A DNA stretch of 34,191 nt from Alphaproteobacteria bacterium (GTDB lineage Bacteria > Pseudomonadota > Alphaproteobacteria > GCA-2731375), in NCBI GenBank assembly GCA_016776605.1, contig JADHTB010000036.1, forward strand, positions 1 to 34,191, in the 5' to 3' direction. Below the pieces are notes generated by a model, which made no database searches, was not told the origin of the DNA, and was given only the letters and a program-made list of their open reading frames with translations. Position 1 is the stretch's first letter. Every line of letters starts with the position of its first letter. A program made the position numbers and the translations under genes. This document shows positions 8,728 through 16,400 of the stretch, one piece after another.

Positions 8728-9300
8728 TCAGACCTGGTCTTGGCGGTCTACTGGCACGTTGGCGATAAGAATACGGCTGACGGCCCCGTCATCGTCCACC
8801 ATGGGCAGCAGCAGACGGCACCATTTGATCCTGACCGATATTTCATAGGAGGCGTTATTTTCCGAATAGAGCGGCATGCGCAGCGCGACGGTGGCGGCAA
8901 GTTGACGGCGGTAGAATTGCCAAGACGATATCGGGCTTTCGCTGAACCACTTGCCTGTCATGTCCAGGCCGCCGATCTCCGATACCTTGCTTGCATAAAG
9001 CCGGTACATGAAATCCGTGCCGTCCTGGTTGGGCTGTGCAACGTGCACGAAGCCGACCGCCTCCCGGAATGACAGCGGGTCAATCGCCCTGCTGGGCGGC
9101 AAACCGTCTTTGGGTTTGTTCGCCAGCCAGAAACGATACATGCATTGATGCACCCCCAGGGCGAAGTCGCTGACCTGTACCTTCGCCGCGTCGATCGTGA
9201 TTTGCAGCGCGCCCTCGAATTCCAACTGATCCGTATCAGGCAAGTATGGCTCAAGCGGGTCCGGTACAACGCGGTGCCCGGTGAAATACTGCCTAGACAA
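8728..9300 (-). CDS. PAS_5-domain protein of unknown function
   Basis: The protein has 190 residues and matches the PAS_5 (PF07310) pattern frequent in Rhodospirillales-like genomes. It has an N-terminal 'LYRFWLANK...LPPSRAIDPL.FREAVGFVHV'-type block (here MYRFWLANKPKDG), then 'DFMYRLYASKVSEIGGLDMTGKWF', and a C-terminal strand pair with 'RLLLPMVDDDGAVSRILIANV'. It has no other domain, signal peptide or membrane segment, so it is likely a small cytoplasmic sensor or adaptor. A stop codon sits just upstream at 9310-9312 and no ATG is available before the conserved block. Translation therefore probably starts at TTG 9300, preceded by AGGATAGG at 8-nt spacing. The partner protein is unknown. Confidence 0.65.
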   Translation of the reverse strand: MSRQYFTGHRVVPDPLEPYLPDTDQLEFEGALQITIDAAKVQVSDFALGVHQCMYRFWLANKPKDGLPPSRAIDPLSFREAVGFVHVAQPNQDGTDFMYRLYASKVSEIGGLDMTGKWFSESPISSWQFYRRQLAATVALRMPLYSENNASYEISVRIKWCRLLLPMVDDDGAVSRILIANVPVDRQDQV

Positions 9301-9461
9301 ATTTTACAACCTATCCTGGACGCCTAAAAGTTGACCGTACGAAAAGCGCTAAACTGTTTATTGCTATTATTCTAACCATAGATAGATGGAATGATTTTAC
9401 AATAAGTTTTGCCATTTACGGTTACCGAGGGCCTGGGCACGCGGTGCCGGACGTTAATGTG

Positions 9462-9493
9462 GTGCAATTGCTCGTTATAATATTGTATTGCAC
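9462..9493. promoter_or_regulatory. Dyad GTGCAAT-N18-ATTGCAC overlapping the GNAT promoter
   Basis: Inverted 7-bp arms at 9462-9468 and 9487-9493 are separated by 18 bp. The right arm covers the end of the -35 box of the predicted GNAT promoter, where a repressor could block polymerase. An operator role is inference only. Confidence 0.4.
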
Positions 9494-9510
9494 GTAAAAA
9501 TATATATAAT
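9483..9510 (+). promoter_or_regulatory. Sigma70-type promoter of the GNAT gene
   Basis: A -35-like TTGTAT (9483-9488) and a perfect -10 TATAAT (9505-9510) are separated by 16 bp. The predicted transcription start near 9517 leaves a leader of about 30 nt before the ATG at 9546. Confidence 0.6.
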
Positions 9511-9545
9511 GTAAAAAATGGCATTAAAAACGAGCATAAAATAAT

Positions 9546-10292
9546 ATGTTACCCGAAAAATTAAGATCCGAGAGATTGTTTTTACGCCAGCTTGTGCCAG
9601 CTGATGCCCCGGCATTGGGCATCGCCATGCGCGACGCCAATATAACCGAAACGACAATGTTCGAGGCGCCGGCCAGGACCAGCGAAGAAGGTACCGCGCG
9701 GGCCTCAGCCCGAATTACGGATTTTTCGGAACATTGGTGCCGTTATGGCTTCGGCATCTATGGGGCGTTTGACAGGAAAACGGAGGCCCTGGTGGGGTAT
9801 AGCGGCCTGCGTCACATCGATGAATTCGACGGCGATATCCATATTTCCACCATGGTGGATCGGCCCTTTTGGTCCAGTGGCCTGGGGGCGGAAATTATCC
9901 GCCTCAACCTGGAGAATGGGTTCCTGGAACAGAATTTCGATGTTGTTTACGCAACCACCCGGATCCTCGAGCAGGCCAGCCTGCGGCTCATGGATACATT
10001 CGGCTTTATTCGCCAGCCGGATCGTATGTTGCGGCATTGGCCCGTGCACTATTATGTCCTGCCAAAGGAGGTCTTTTTGGCCCGGCACGTAAATTATCTA
10101 AAACAATGCCTTAAAGATCTTGCGGAAAAAAGTCTTGCCGAAAATGGCTCCGGCTCCTCACAACATCCGTCACAACATCCGTCACAACAGCTGTCCGCTG
10201 GTAATCCCGCCGACCGCAATCTGGCGGGGGACGACGCATCTGCCGCCAGAATAGCCCGGAACTGCTCTAGTGGCGCTGTTGGTCTTGCATGA
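9546..10292 (+). CDS. GNAT-family N-acetyltransferase (RimJ/RimL-like)
   Basis: The protein has 248 residues, of which about 1-175 form an Acetyltransf_3-type GNAT domain. It opens with 'LRSERLFLRQLVPADAPAL', has 'YGFGIYGAFDRKTEALVGYSGLR' as the central beta strands, 'RPFWSSGLGAEIIRL' as the acetyl-CoA pyrophosphate-binding loop (Q/RxxGxG/A variant), and 'ATTRILEQASLRLMDTFGF' as the late helix typical of RimJ/RimL proteins. The acceptor is unknown; an N-terminal alpha-amine or a small amine is usual for this group. The last ~70 residues are low complexity, with a QHPS tandem repeat, and probably disordered. The Shine-Dalgarno is weak. The 3' end overlaps a small opposing ORF by 26 bp. Confidence 0.8.
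   Translation: MLPEKLRSERLFLRQLVPADAPALGIAMRDANITETTMFEAPARTSEEGTARASARITDFSEHWCRYGFGIYGAFDRKTEALVGYSGLRHIDEFDGDIHISTMVDRPFWSSGLGAEIIRLNLENGFLEQNFDVVYATTRILEQASLRLMDTFGFIRQPDRMLRHWPVHYYVLPKEVFLARHVNYLKQCLKDLAEKSLAENGSGSSQHPSQHPSQQLSAGNPADRNLAGDDASAARIARNCSSGAVGLA
10159..10194. repeat. 12-bp tandem repeat in the GNAT tail
   Basis: Two perfect CACAACATCCGT units (10159-10182) are followed by one diverged unit. They encode QHPS repeats in the low-complexity C-terminal tail, and the 12-bp unit preserves the frame. Confidence 0.7.
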
Positions 10293-10470
10293 CCAGCGCG
10301 GCGACATCCATGAAATGGGCGGATTCATTGTAGCCGGCAAGACGCAGCCGTTTGGCGAATTGGGTAATTGCCGATTGCAGTAAATCTTCGGTTGTGTCCG
10401 AAGCTGTATCCGAGGCCGCCTCCGATAAAGTTTCTGATGCAGATAAGTTAGGATCCATTTTTTGTAGCAT
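10267..10470 (-). CDS. Small hypothetical protein, 67 residues
   Basis: The ATG at 10470 is preceded by AAGGTG at about 6-nt spacing, a better ribosome site than the earlier in-frame ATG at 10485. The predicted protein has an acidic, Ser/Thr/Ala-rich first half (SETLSEAASDTASDTTED) and an amphipathic second half (LLQSAITQFAKRLRLAGYNESAHFMDVAALVMQDQ). It has no signal peptide, membrane segment or recognised family. Its 3' end overlaps the GNAT gene tail by 26 bp in convergent orientation. The sensible ribosome site and protein-like second half favour a real gene, but the evidence is limited. Confidence 0.4.
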   Translation of the reverse strand: MLQKMDPNLSASETLSEAASDTASDTTEDLLQSAITQFAKRLRLAGYNESAHFMDVAALVMQDQQRH

Positions 10471-10565
10471 GTTTAACACCTTCATAAATTGTCGTATCTG
10501 GGGTTGGCGAACCGTGGGCCAGGGTCGTGTAAAGACAATGCTGCGTTATTCATCTCCGGGCGTCT

Positions 10566-10583
10566 CCTACCCATTCGGGTAGG
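10566..10583. promoter_or_regulatory. Perfect palindrome CCTACCC-N4-GGGTAGG
   Basis: Seven-base arms (10566-10572 and 10577-10583) around a 4-nt centre form a symmetric site about 96 bp upstream of the small leftward ORF. The TACCC/GGGTA half-sites resemble those bound by NarL/FixJ/LuxR-type helix-turn-helix dimers (NarL heptamer TACYYMT), though the spacing differs from the NarL 7-2-7 site. There is no T tract, so a terminator is less likely. Confidence 0.45.
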
Positions 10584-10717
10584 CACGAATAAGTTGCGGT
10601 AAGCCCGGTATGCTCATTCAATTTATTCTATTTCGCCTCTGCTCCGAAATACCTGCCGATTGGACCTGGCCTTCCGGCCAGTCACCATCCCCGATGCCGG
10701 TTGACGGGAGCGCTGCG

Positions 10718-10822
10718 CTAGAGCATTTTCATCCTGAAAATACTCAGATATTTAGCATTAGAGCAATTTTTTCAATCACTTAGAATCATTTCGCGATTCT
10801 CGTTAATTCGGAATTGCTCCAG
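10718..10822 (-). repeat. ~105-bp bipartite palindromic repeat, copy A1
   Basis: Runs from CTAG to CCAG in inverted orientation relative to most copies. Read on the minus strand it differs from copy E (18391-18495) at about 11 of 105 positions by eye. It holds a GAGCATTTTCA-type hairpin, here with mismatches, and an AGAGCAATT...AATTGCTC hairpin. It is the first of three copies chained end to end in the 10486-11044 gap. Confidence 0.85.
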
Positions 10823-10924
10823 AGAATTTTTTAATTAATCGAAGTTGCTGTATAGGCTTAAGCGGTTGGTTTAATTGATGTATTATGAATAAAGTCTGAG
10901 CATGTTTAACGAAATATGCTCTAG
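10819..10924 (+). repeat. ~105-bp repeat, diverged copy A2
   Basis: A degenerate copy (106 bp including both ends) aligned to copy B. It keeps AGAGAATT at the left, AAGTCTGAGCAT in the middle and ATATGCTCTAG at the right. It shares its terminal CCAG with A1 and its CTAG with B. Confidence 0.65.
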
Positions 10925-11025
10925 AGCAATTTTCAATTAATTAGAGTCACTTTCGCGATTTAAGTGATCGATTCAATTGCTCTATCTTTAAGAGTCTGAG
11001 CGCATTTTCTTCGAATGCGCTCTAG
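10921..11025 (+). repeat. ~105-bp repeat, copy B, next to the monooxygenase ribosome site
   Basis: Runs CTAG to CTAG with terminal inverted repeats CTAGAGC/GCTCTAG. The left module spans 10923-10983 (AGAGCAATT paired with AATTGCTCT, nested TCACTT/AAGTGA). The right module is a 9-bp stem GAGCGCATT/AATGCGCTC at 10998-11022. It ends 2 bp before the AGGAGG of the monooxygenase gene. Confidence 0.9.
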
Positions 11026-11044
11026 GTAGGAGGTTAACCAGGAA

Positions 11045-12694
11045 ATGTCAGCGAAATCACAACAGGATAATCCGGCGGCCGATGCCGGTCCCGCAAAGCA
11101 GTTTGATGTCATCATCATCGGTGCGGGGATGTCCGGCATGTATCAGCTGCATCGTCTGCGGGAGCTTGGCCTGTCGGTCCGGGTGTTCGAGGCCGGCGAT
11201 GGCGTGGGCGGCACCTGGTACTGGAACCGCTACCCTGGGGCGCGGTTTGATTCAGAGAGCTATAGCTATGGCTATTCATTTTCCGAGGAATTGCTGCAGG
11301 AATGGGAGTGGAGCGAGCATTTTTCCGCGCAACCGGAAACCCTGCGCTATCTTAATTTCGTTGCGGATAAATTCGACCTGCGCCGGAATATCCAGTTCGG
11401 CAGCCGGGTCAAGAGCGCCACCTATGACGAAGCCGGGATTTGTTGGAACGTCGAACTGGAAGACGGCGATAACGCGCGGGCGCGGTTCTTGATCACCGCG
11501 GTGGGCCCGCTATCCGCACCTACAATGCCGAATATAAAGGCCAGGGACAGCTTTCGAGGCGAGTCGTTTCATACCGGCACCTGGCCCCATGAACCCGTTG
11601 ATTTCACCGGCAAGCGCGTGGCCGTGATTGGCACTGGCGCGACGGGCGTGCAAACCATTCAAGAAGTCGCCAAGACCGCCGGGCACCTTACCGTTTTCCA
11701 GCGCTCACCGAATTATTGCGCGCCGTTGCACAACAGTCCGATTGAGGCGGCGAGCCAACGCGAAATCAAGGCGAGCTACCCACAGATCTTTGCAAAATGC
11801 CGGGCCTCGCACGGCGGTTTCATCCACAAGGCGGATCATCGCGGTGCGCTCGAAGTCTCGCCGGAGGAACGGGAAGCGTTCTTGGAAAAACTATACGGCG
11901 AACCTGGATTTGGTATCTGGATCGGAAATTTCCGCGACATGTTCACGGACCAAAAGGCGAACGACGCTGTTAGCGAGTTTATTATCAAGAAAATCCGCGC
12001 ACGTGTGAAGAACCCGAAAGTGGCGGAGAAACTGATACCCAGGGATCATGGCTTCGGCACGCGGCGTGTGCCGTTGGAAACCAATTATTATGAGGTTTAC
12101 AATCAGGACAACGTGCTTTTGGTTGATCTCAACGAGGCGCCGATCCAGCGGATCACGCCGACGGGCATAGAGACCAGCGCCGCCGTTCATGAATTCGACA
12201 TAATTATCCATGCAACAGGGTTTGATGCCGTCACCGGTTCTTTTGACCGGATCGACATTCGTGGCGAGGCGGGGCAAAAGCTGAAAGACAAGTGGGCGGA
12301 TGGCCCCAGAACCTATCTAGGCCTGCAAATCGGAGGCTTCCCCAACCTTCTGACCTTGGTGGGCCCCCACAATGCCGCCACATTTTGTAACATCCCGCGG
12401 TGTATTGAGCAGAATGTGGAATGGGTGACGGATTTGCTCCGCCATGTGCGGGATAACGATATCAAGCGGGTTGCGCCTACCCTGGAAGCGGAGGATGCCT
12501 GGACGGAACATGTTTATCAGACAGCCGCCGCATTGCTCTTCACCAAAGTTGATTCCTGGTTCATGGGTATTAATCCCAACGTGCCCGGCAAGGACAAGCG
12601 TACCTTCCTGCTCTATGCGGGCGGCGCCCCGGCTTATCGGGAGAAGTGCGACGAGGTGGCGGCGAACGGTTATGAGGGATTTTTGTTGCAATAA
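11045..12694 (+). CDS. Flavin-containing Baeyer-Villiger-type monooxygenase
   Basis: The protein has 549 residues, the usual length for a cyclohexanone-monooxygenase-type class B flavoprotein. An FAD Rossmann motif GAGMSG is at 26-31, followed by 'GGTWYWNRYPGARFDSES', typical of this group. The Baeyer-Villiger fingerprint FxGxxxHTxxWP is present as FRGESFHTGTWP (170-181). A second, NADPH-binding Rossmann motif GTGATG is at 196-201. The late 'ATGFD' motif (IIHATGFDAVTGSF) is also present. The enzyme should insert oxygen next to a ketone carbonyl using NADPH and O2; the substrate is unknown. AGGAGG at 11028-11033 precedes the ATG with 11-nt spacing, abutting repeat copy B. The hybrid kinase follows on the same strand after a gap containing another repeat copy, so co-transcription is uncertain. 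Confidence 0.9.
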   Translation: MSAKSQQDNPAADAGPAKQFDVIIIGAGMSGMYQLHRLRELGLSVRVFEAGDGVGGTWYWNRYPGARFDSESYSYGYSFSEELLQEWEWSEHFSAQPETLRYLNFVADKFDLRRNIQFGSRVKSATYDEAGICWNVELEDGDNARARFLITAVGPLSAPTMPNIKARDSFRGESFHTGTWPHEPVDFTGKRVAVIGTGATGVQTIQEVAKTAGHLTVFQRSPNYCAPLHNSPIEAASQREIKASYPQIFAKCRASHGGFIHKADHRGALEVSPEEREAFLEKLYGEPGFGIWIGNFRDMFTDQKANDAVSEFIIKKIRARVKNPKVAEKLIPRDHGFGTRRVPLETNYYEVYNQDNVLLVDLNEAPIQRITPTGIETSAAVHEFDIIIHATGFDAVTGSFDRIDIRGEAGQKLKDKWADGPRTYLGLQIGGFPNLLTLVGPHNAATFCNIPRCIEQNVEWVTDLLRHVRDNDIKRVAPTLEAEDAWTEHVYQTAAALLFTKVDSWFMGINPNVPGKDKRTFLLYAGGAPAYREKCDEVAANGYEGFLLQ

Positions 12695-12820
12695 TTCAGA
12701 TGTCGCCGCAAAGGTAACCGGATCGTCGTAATTTTGGTTTTGCGGTTATGCCGGGTTTCCGTAAAAATGTTAGTCTTGTCAGATTGGAGGCATGCCAAGG
12801 CGCCACCTGGGAACGATTAC

Positions 12821-12925
12821 CTAAAGCGCATTCGACGAAAATGCGCTCAGAGCCTTAAAGATAGAGCAATTAAATCAATCACTTAAGCCACGAAAGCGAC
12901 TTTAATTAATTGAAAATTGCTCTGC
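12821..12925 (-). repeat. ~105-bp repeat, copy C (inverted)
   Basis: This copy lies in the 303-bp gap between the monooxygenase and the hybrid kinase. On the minus strand it matches copies B and D, including AGAGCAATTTTCAATTAATT at the left and the GAGCGCATT...AATGCGCT hairpin at the right. Its ends have decayed from CTAG (CTAA on the left of the plus strand, CTGC on the right). The rest of the gap shows no gene. Confidence 0.85.
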
Positions 12926-12997
12926 ATCAAACGTTACAATTTGCGTCTGATGTCCTCGATTTTATTGATGACGCCGTTTCGCAGGAGCGCAGGGGCC

Positions 12998-15982
12998 ATG
13001 GCCGCTATCGAACCGCAGAATACCGCTGGCCGCTTCGGCGAAGCCTGGAACGGTATCGTTCGCCGCGAGCAGATCGGTATTCTAATTCGGCAGGCGCCGT
13101 TTCTCGCCCTTGCGAATATCGTCAATAGCACGCTTGTTGTCCTCGTCATCGCTACGGAGGCGCCCTTATTGCTGCGTGCCGGCTGGTGGCTGGCGGTTTG
13201 CCTGATTGCCCTTTACCCTTTGAAGAACTGGCTTCGAAGCCGCCGGGCACCGCCATCCCGGCCAATAAGCGCCCGGGGAATCCATCGCGCAATTATCGTT
13301 GCTGGCGTTTCCGGACTGATCTGGGCCTCGGCGGCGCCATTGTTCGCACCGCTGCTGGATGATCGCGGTGAATTATTGCTGATGGTTATTCTTACAGGCA
13401 TGGCGGCGGGGGGCGTTGTCTCTCTCTCTTCGGTACCCAAGGCGTCATTTGTCTATGTAACTTCGATCGCCGTCATTGTTCTGGCTTACATGTTTTCGCA
13501 GGGAACGGTTCTCCATGCGTCGCTAGGGGGCATGCTGCTGCTGTTTTTGACGATTACGCTATTCGCTTCGAACTCGGTCTATCTTTCCGCGGTGGAGGCG
13601 TTGCGCGGTCGCGCCGTGGATGTTGAGCAACGGGCGGAAATGCAAGAGCGGCTGCACGAGTTTGCCACTATCAGTTCCGATTGGTTCTGGGAGAGCGATG
13701 AAAATGGCGTTCTTCGTGAAATTGCCAACGATGAGGTGGCGGAAGGCGCAACAAGGTTTGATTTCGAAGGCAAACGTCTGCTGGTCGATATCGTGCCGGA
13801 CACAGAGGAAGACTTTGCCGCCTGCCGCAAAATATTGCAAAGCCAGTTGGCCATCCGTCATAAACTGTGCACCGTAACGGATAGGCTCGGCGGCAAGCGG
13901 CGCGTCGCGGTAAACGGTCTGCCACGGTTCGATGGCCACAATGAATTCACCGGCTACAGGGGGACCTTCACGGATTTGACGGAGGTTCTGGCAGCGCAGG
14001 ATCGTGCCGAACGGGCCGAGATGTTGTTACGTGATGCCATTGAAGCGATCCCGGATGCCCTGGTCTTGTATGACGCCGACGATAAAGTTGCTCTGTTCAA
14101 TGAACGCCATCGGGAAATGTTTCCCTCCGTTTCCGACATGCTGGTGCCGGGTGTTTCTTACGAAGAAATTCTGCGGCATCAGATCTTGAGCGGTCAGTTT
14201 AAGGACACTGTTGGCAGTGAAGACGAAATGATCGCGACGCGATTGCGCGCCCACCAAAATCCCTCGTTTGATGAACTGCAGGATTTTGCGGACGGAAGCA
14301 TCATTCGTCTGAGCGAACGTAGCACCAGTCTGGGCGGCATCGTTGCTGTTCGGACCGACATTACCGAACTGACGGCTGCCAGGCAGGCAGCCCAGCGGGC
14401 CGCCGAACGTTTCCTTGATTTCGCTAATTCCTCGGCGGACTGGTTCTGGGAAATGGACGCGGATCTACGCTTTATCTGGATATCGCCCAATATTGAGAAA
14501 ATCACCGGCACGTCTCCGGAATGGTTCTATGGCAAGACTAGACAGGACGTTCTTGGCCCCGACCACGATCCGGGACAATGGGGCCAACATTTGACCGCCT
14601 TGCAGGCGCATGAACCCTTCCGCGATTTTGTCTATCAACGCGTCGGTGAGGGAAACCGGATCGGCTGGATCAGCACCTCCGGTCTGCCGGTATTCGACGA
14701 TGACGGCAATTTTAATGGCTACCGGGGATGTGGCCGGGACGTCACGCAACTGCGGGAGGCCGAGTTGCGCCTGCAGCAGGCCGAACGGCTTAGAGCGGTC
14801 GGCCAGCTCACCGGCGGCGTCGCGCACGACTTTAATAACCTGTTGACGGCGATCATCGGCAATATGGAGCTGCTGGAAGATACCGTGGCCGGTGATCCTG
14901 CCGCCGAACGGTTCTTGGGCGTTGCCAAAGAGGCCGGACAACGCGGCGCCCTTCTTACGCAGCAACTGCTGGCATTTGGCAGAAAGCAGGACCTGCGCCC
15001 GACCAGGACGGATATCAGTGCGCTTGTTGATCAGGTCGTTGCGTTAATCAGCCGGACAATTGGCGAAGACATCAGCATCGAGAGCCGAATTTCCAGCGAT
15101 TTGCAGGCAATCACGGTTGATGCGGCGCAGTTGCAGAATACTCTGATTAATCTGGCCATCAATGGGCGTGATGCCATGCCGAATGGCGGCAGCTTAACCA
15201 TCGACGTCGGACTGATACAGCTCTCGCCCGGCAGCCTTGATGGGGATCGGAACATAATGCAAGGGCAATATCTGGAGATATCGGTCACTGACACCGGTAT
15301 CGGAATGACAGCAGACGTTCTCCAGCGGGCCATGGAGCCTTTTTTTACCACCAAGGGCATCGGCCAGGGCTCGGGCCTGGGACTGGCCATGGCGCACGGT
15401 TTCGTGGCGCAATCCGGGGGGCATATTTCGATCCACTCCGAGCCCGGTTCCGGGACTACGGTAAAGCTTTATCTGCCGGCCATCAGTGCCGCCGACGATG
15501 CAACTGCGGACGATACAATGGAAGACGAAGTGCCAGTGTCCCATGTGCCAGTGTCCCATGTGCCAGTGTCCCATGTGCCGGTCAGAGGCCGCGAAACCAT
15601 CTTGTTGCTGGACGACGACGGTGCGGTGCGGCAGTTTCTAGACACGACCCTGAGCCGCCTTGGATATACCGTCCTATCCGCCCAAGATGCCAAAGCCGCC
15701 ACGGACATTGCGCGCGGCGGCGGGGAAATAGACCTTTTGCTGGCGGACGTTACCCTCAAGGGCGGGATGAACGGAACTGATTTTGCCAGGCAGTTCGCCA
15801 CGTCGCACCCGGCCACGCCAATCATATTGATGTCCGGTCATGCCCGCGAAGCGCTCCCCGCCAGTCTTGCCCAGGATATTGAATACGATTTTGTGTCGAA
15901 ACCGGTATCGCGAATGCAACTGGCTCAGAAAATTCGCGGTATTCTGGATCATGCGGCTGGACAAGCAAAGGATACAAGCTGA
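12998..15982 (+). CDS. Membrane hybrid sensor histidine kinase, three PAS domains plus receiver
   Basis: The protein has 994 residues from the ATG at 12998, which has AGGAG about 12 nt upstream. An open TTG at 12917 lies inside repeat copy C and is unlikely to be the start. About six transmembrane helices occupy residues ~25-205. Three PAS-like domains follow (about 215-340, 345-470, 480-595; two contain DWFWE). The HisKA domain has phospho-acceptor His610 in VAHDFNNLLTAIIGN. The HATPase has N-box INLAINGRDAMPNGG, DTGIGM and GQGSGLGLAMAHG. A repeated VPVSH linker (845-859) leads to a C-terminal receiver with Asp917 in LLLADV. The signal is unknown; the PAS domains suggest a redox, energy or small-molecule cue. 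The stop overlaps the start of the next gene (TGATG), indicating translational coupling to the response regulator. Confidence 0.9.
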   Translation: MAAIEPQNTAGRFGEAWNGIVRREQIGILIRQAPFLALANIVNSTLVVLVIATEAPLLLRAGWWLAVCLIALYPLKNWLRSRRAPPSRPISARGIHRAIIVAGVSGLIWASAAPLFAPLLDDRGELLLMVILTGMAAGGVVSLSSVPKASFVYVTSIAVIVLAYMFSQGTVLHASLGGMLLLFLTITLFASNSVYLSAVEALRGRAVDVEQRAEMQERLHEFATISSDWFWESDENGVLREIANDEVAEGATRFDFEGKRLLVDIVPDTEEDFAACRKILQSQLAIRHKLCTVTDRLGGKRRVAVNGLPRFDGHNEFTGYRGTFTDLTEVLAAQDRAERAEMLLRDAIEAIPDALVLYDADDKVALFNERHREMFPSVSDMLVPGVSYEEILRHQILSGQFKDTVGSEDEMIATRLRAHQNPSFDELQDFADGSIIRLSERSTSLGGIVAVRTDITELTAARQAAQRAAERFLDFANSSADWFWEMDADLRFIWISPNIEKITGTSPEWFYGKTRQDVLGPDHDPGQWGQHLTALQAHEPFRDFVYQRVGEGNRIGWISTSGLPVFDDDGNFNGYRGCGRDVTQLREAELRLQQAERLRAVGQLTGGVAHDFNNLLTAIIGNMELLEDTVAGDPAAERFLGVAKEAGQRGALLTQQLLAFGRKQDLRPTRTDISALVDQVVALISRTIGEDISIESRISSDLQAITVDAAQLQNTLINLAINGRDAMPNGGSLTIDVGLIQLSPGSLDGDRNIMQGQYLEISVTDTGIGMTADVLQRAMEPFFTTKGIGQGSGLGLAMAHGFVAQSGGHISIHSEPGSGTTVKLYLPAISAADDATADDTMEDEVPVSHVPVSHVPVSHVPVRGRETILLLDDDGAVRQFLDTTLSRLGYTVLSAQDAKAATDIARGGGEIDLLLADVTLKGGMNGTDFARQFATSHPATPIILMSGHAREALPASLAQDIEYDFVSKPVSRMQLAQKIRGILDHAAGQAKDTS
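15530..15574. repeat. 15-bp tandem repeat in the hybrid kinase linker
   Basis: Three perfect copies of GTGCCAGTGTCCCAT encode VPVSH three times between the ATPase and receiver domains. A partial fourth unit follows. Changes in copy number would lengthen or shorten the linker in frame. Confidence 0.9.
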
Positions 15983-16371
15983 TGACCAAGAACAGCGGTG
16001 CCAGAATATTGCTTGTTGATGACGATCTGCTGGTTAGTGAAACCCTATCGGCAATTTTGCAGCGGGCCGGCTATGTCATCACGACGGCTACCAATGGCGA
16101 TGCGGGATTAAAAGAATTGCAGTCACGGGAGTTTGACCTGGTCATCACGGACATCATGATGCCTCGGATGGATGGGATAGAGGCAATTCTGGCAATTCGC
16201 CGGCGCAACCCGTCACAAAAAATTATTGCGATTTCGGGTGGATCCCTGGAGGTCGATCTCGATTATCTTAAATATGCCGAAAAACTTGGGGCCGATGGGA
16301 TCTTATACAAACCGATCAATACAGAGCAGCTTTTGGCGATGGTTGGGCCCTTGCTGCAAAGGCCGGCGTAG
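15982..16371 (+). CDS. Single-domain response regulator (CheY-like receiver)
   Basis: The protein has 129 residues, almost exactly one receiver domain. An acidic cluster 'VDDD' is at 12-15, the phospho-acceptor Asp57 in LVITDIMMPRMDG, a Ser at 85 (ISGG), and the conserved Lys110 in YKPI. There is no output domain, so it is likely a shuttle that takes phosphoryl groups from the hybrid kinase to another protein or acts by direct binding. The ATG overlaps the kinase stop by one base (TGATG), so the two are translationally coupled and almost certainly work together. It converges on the luxR-type gene with a 29-bp gap and no obvious terminator. Confidence 0.9.
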   Translation: MTKNSGARILLVDDDLLVSETLSAILQRAGYVITTATNGDAGLKELQSREFDLVITDIMMPRMDGIEAILAIRRRNPSQKIIAISGGSLEVDLDYLKYAEKLGADGILYKPINTEQLLAMVGPLLQRPA

Positions 16372-16400
16372 CCGACAGCCCTGAATATCCAGGAATTGTT

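Larger units (their letters stand above)
9301..9545. other. AT-rich divergent intergenic region
   Basis: This 245-bp gap separates the PAS gene (leftward) from the GNAT gene (rightward). It is clearly more AT-rich than the flanking genes. It holds a consensus-like promoter for the GNAT gene and a dyad overlapping it, annotated separately. No coding potential was seen. Confidence 0.6.

Noticed and set aside
9546..10292. GNAT gene as a LuxI-type autoinducer synthase partner for the LuxR protein
   Set aside because: The sequence has RimJ/RimL-type motifs and lacks the LuxI Arg/Phe/Trp pattern, although both have a related fold.
10718..11025. CRISPR array
   Set aside because: Three ~105-bp units without regular spacers, in mixed orientation, with internal palindromes; no cas genes.
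12917..12997. Upstream TTG start for the hybrid kinase
   Set aside because: It lies within repeat copy C and has no ribosome site; the ATG at 12998 has AGGAG upstream and sits before the first membrane helix.
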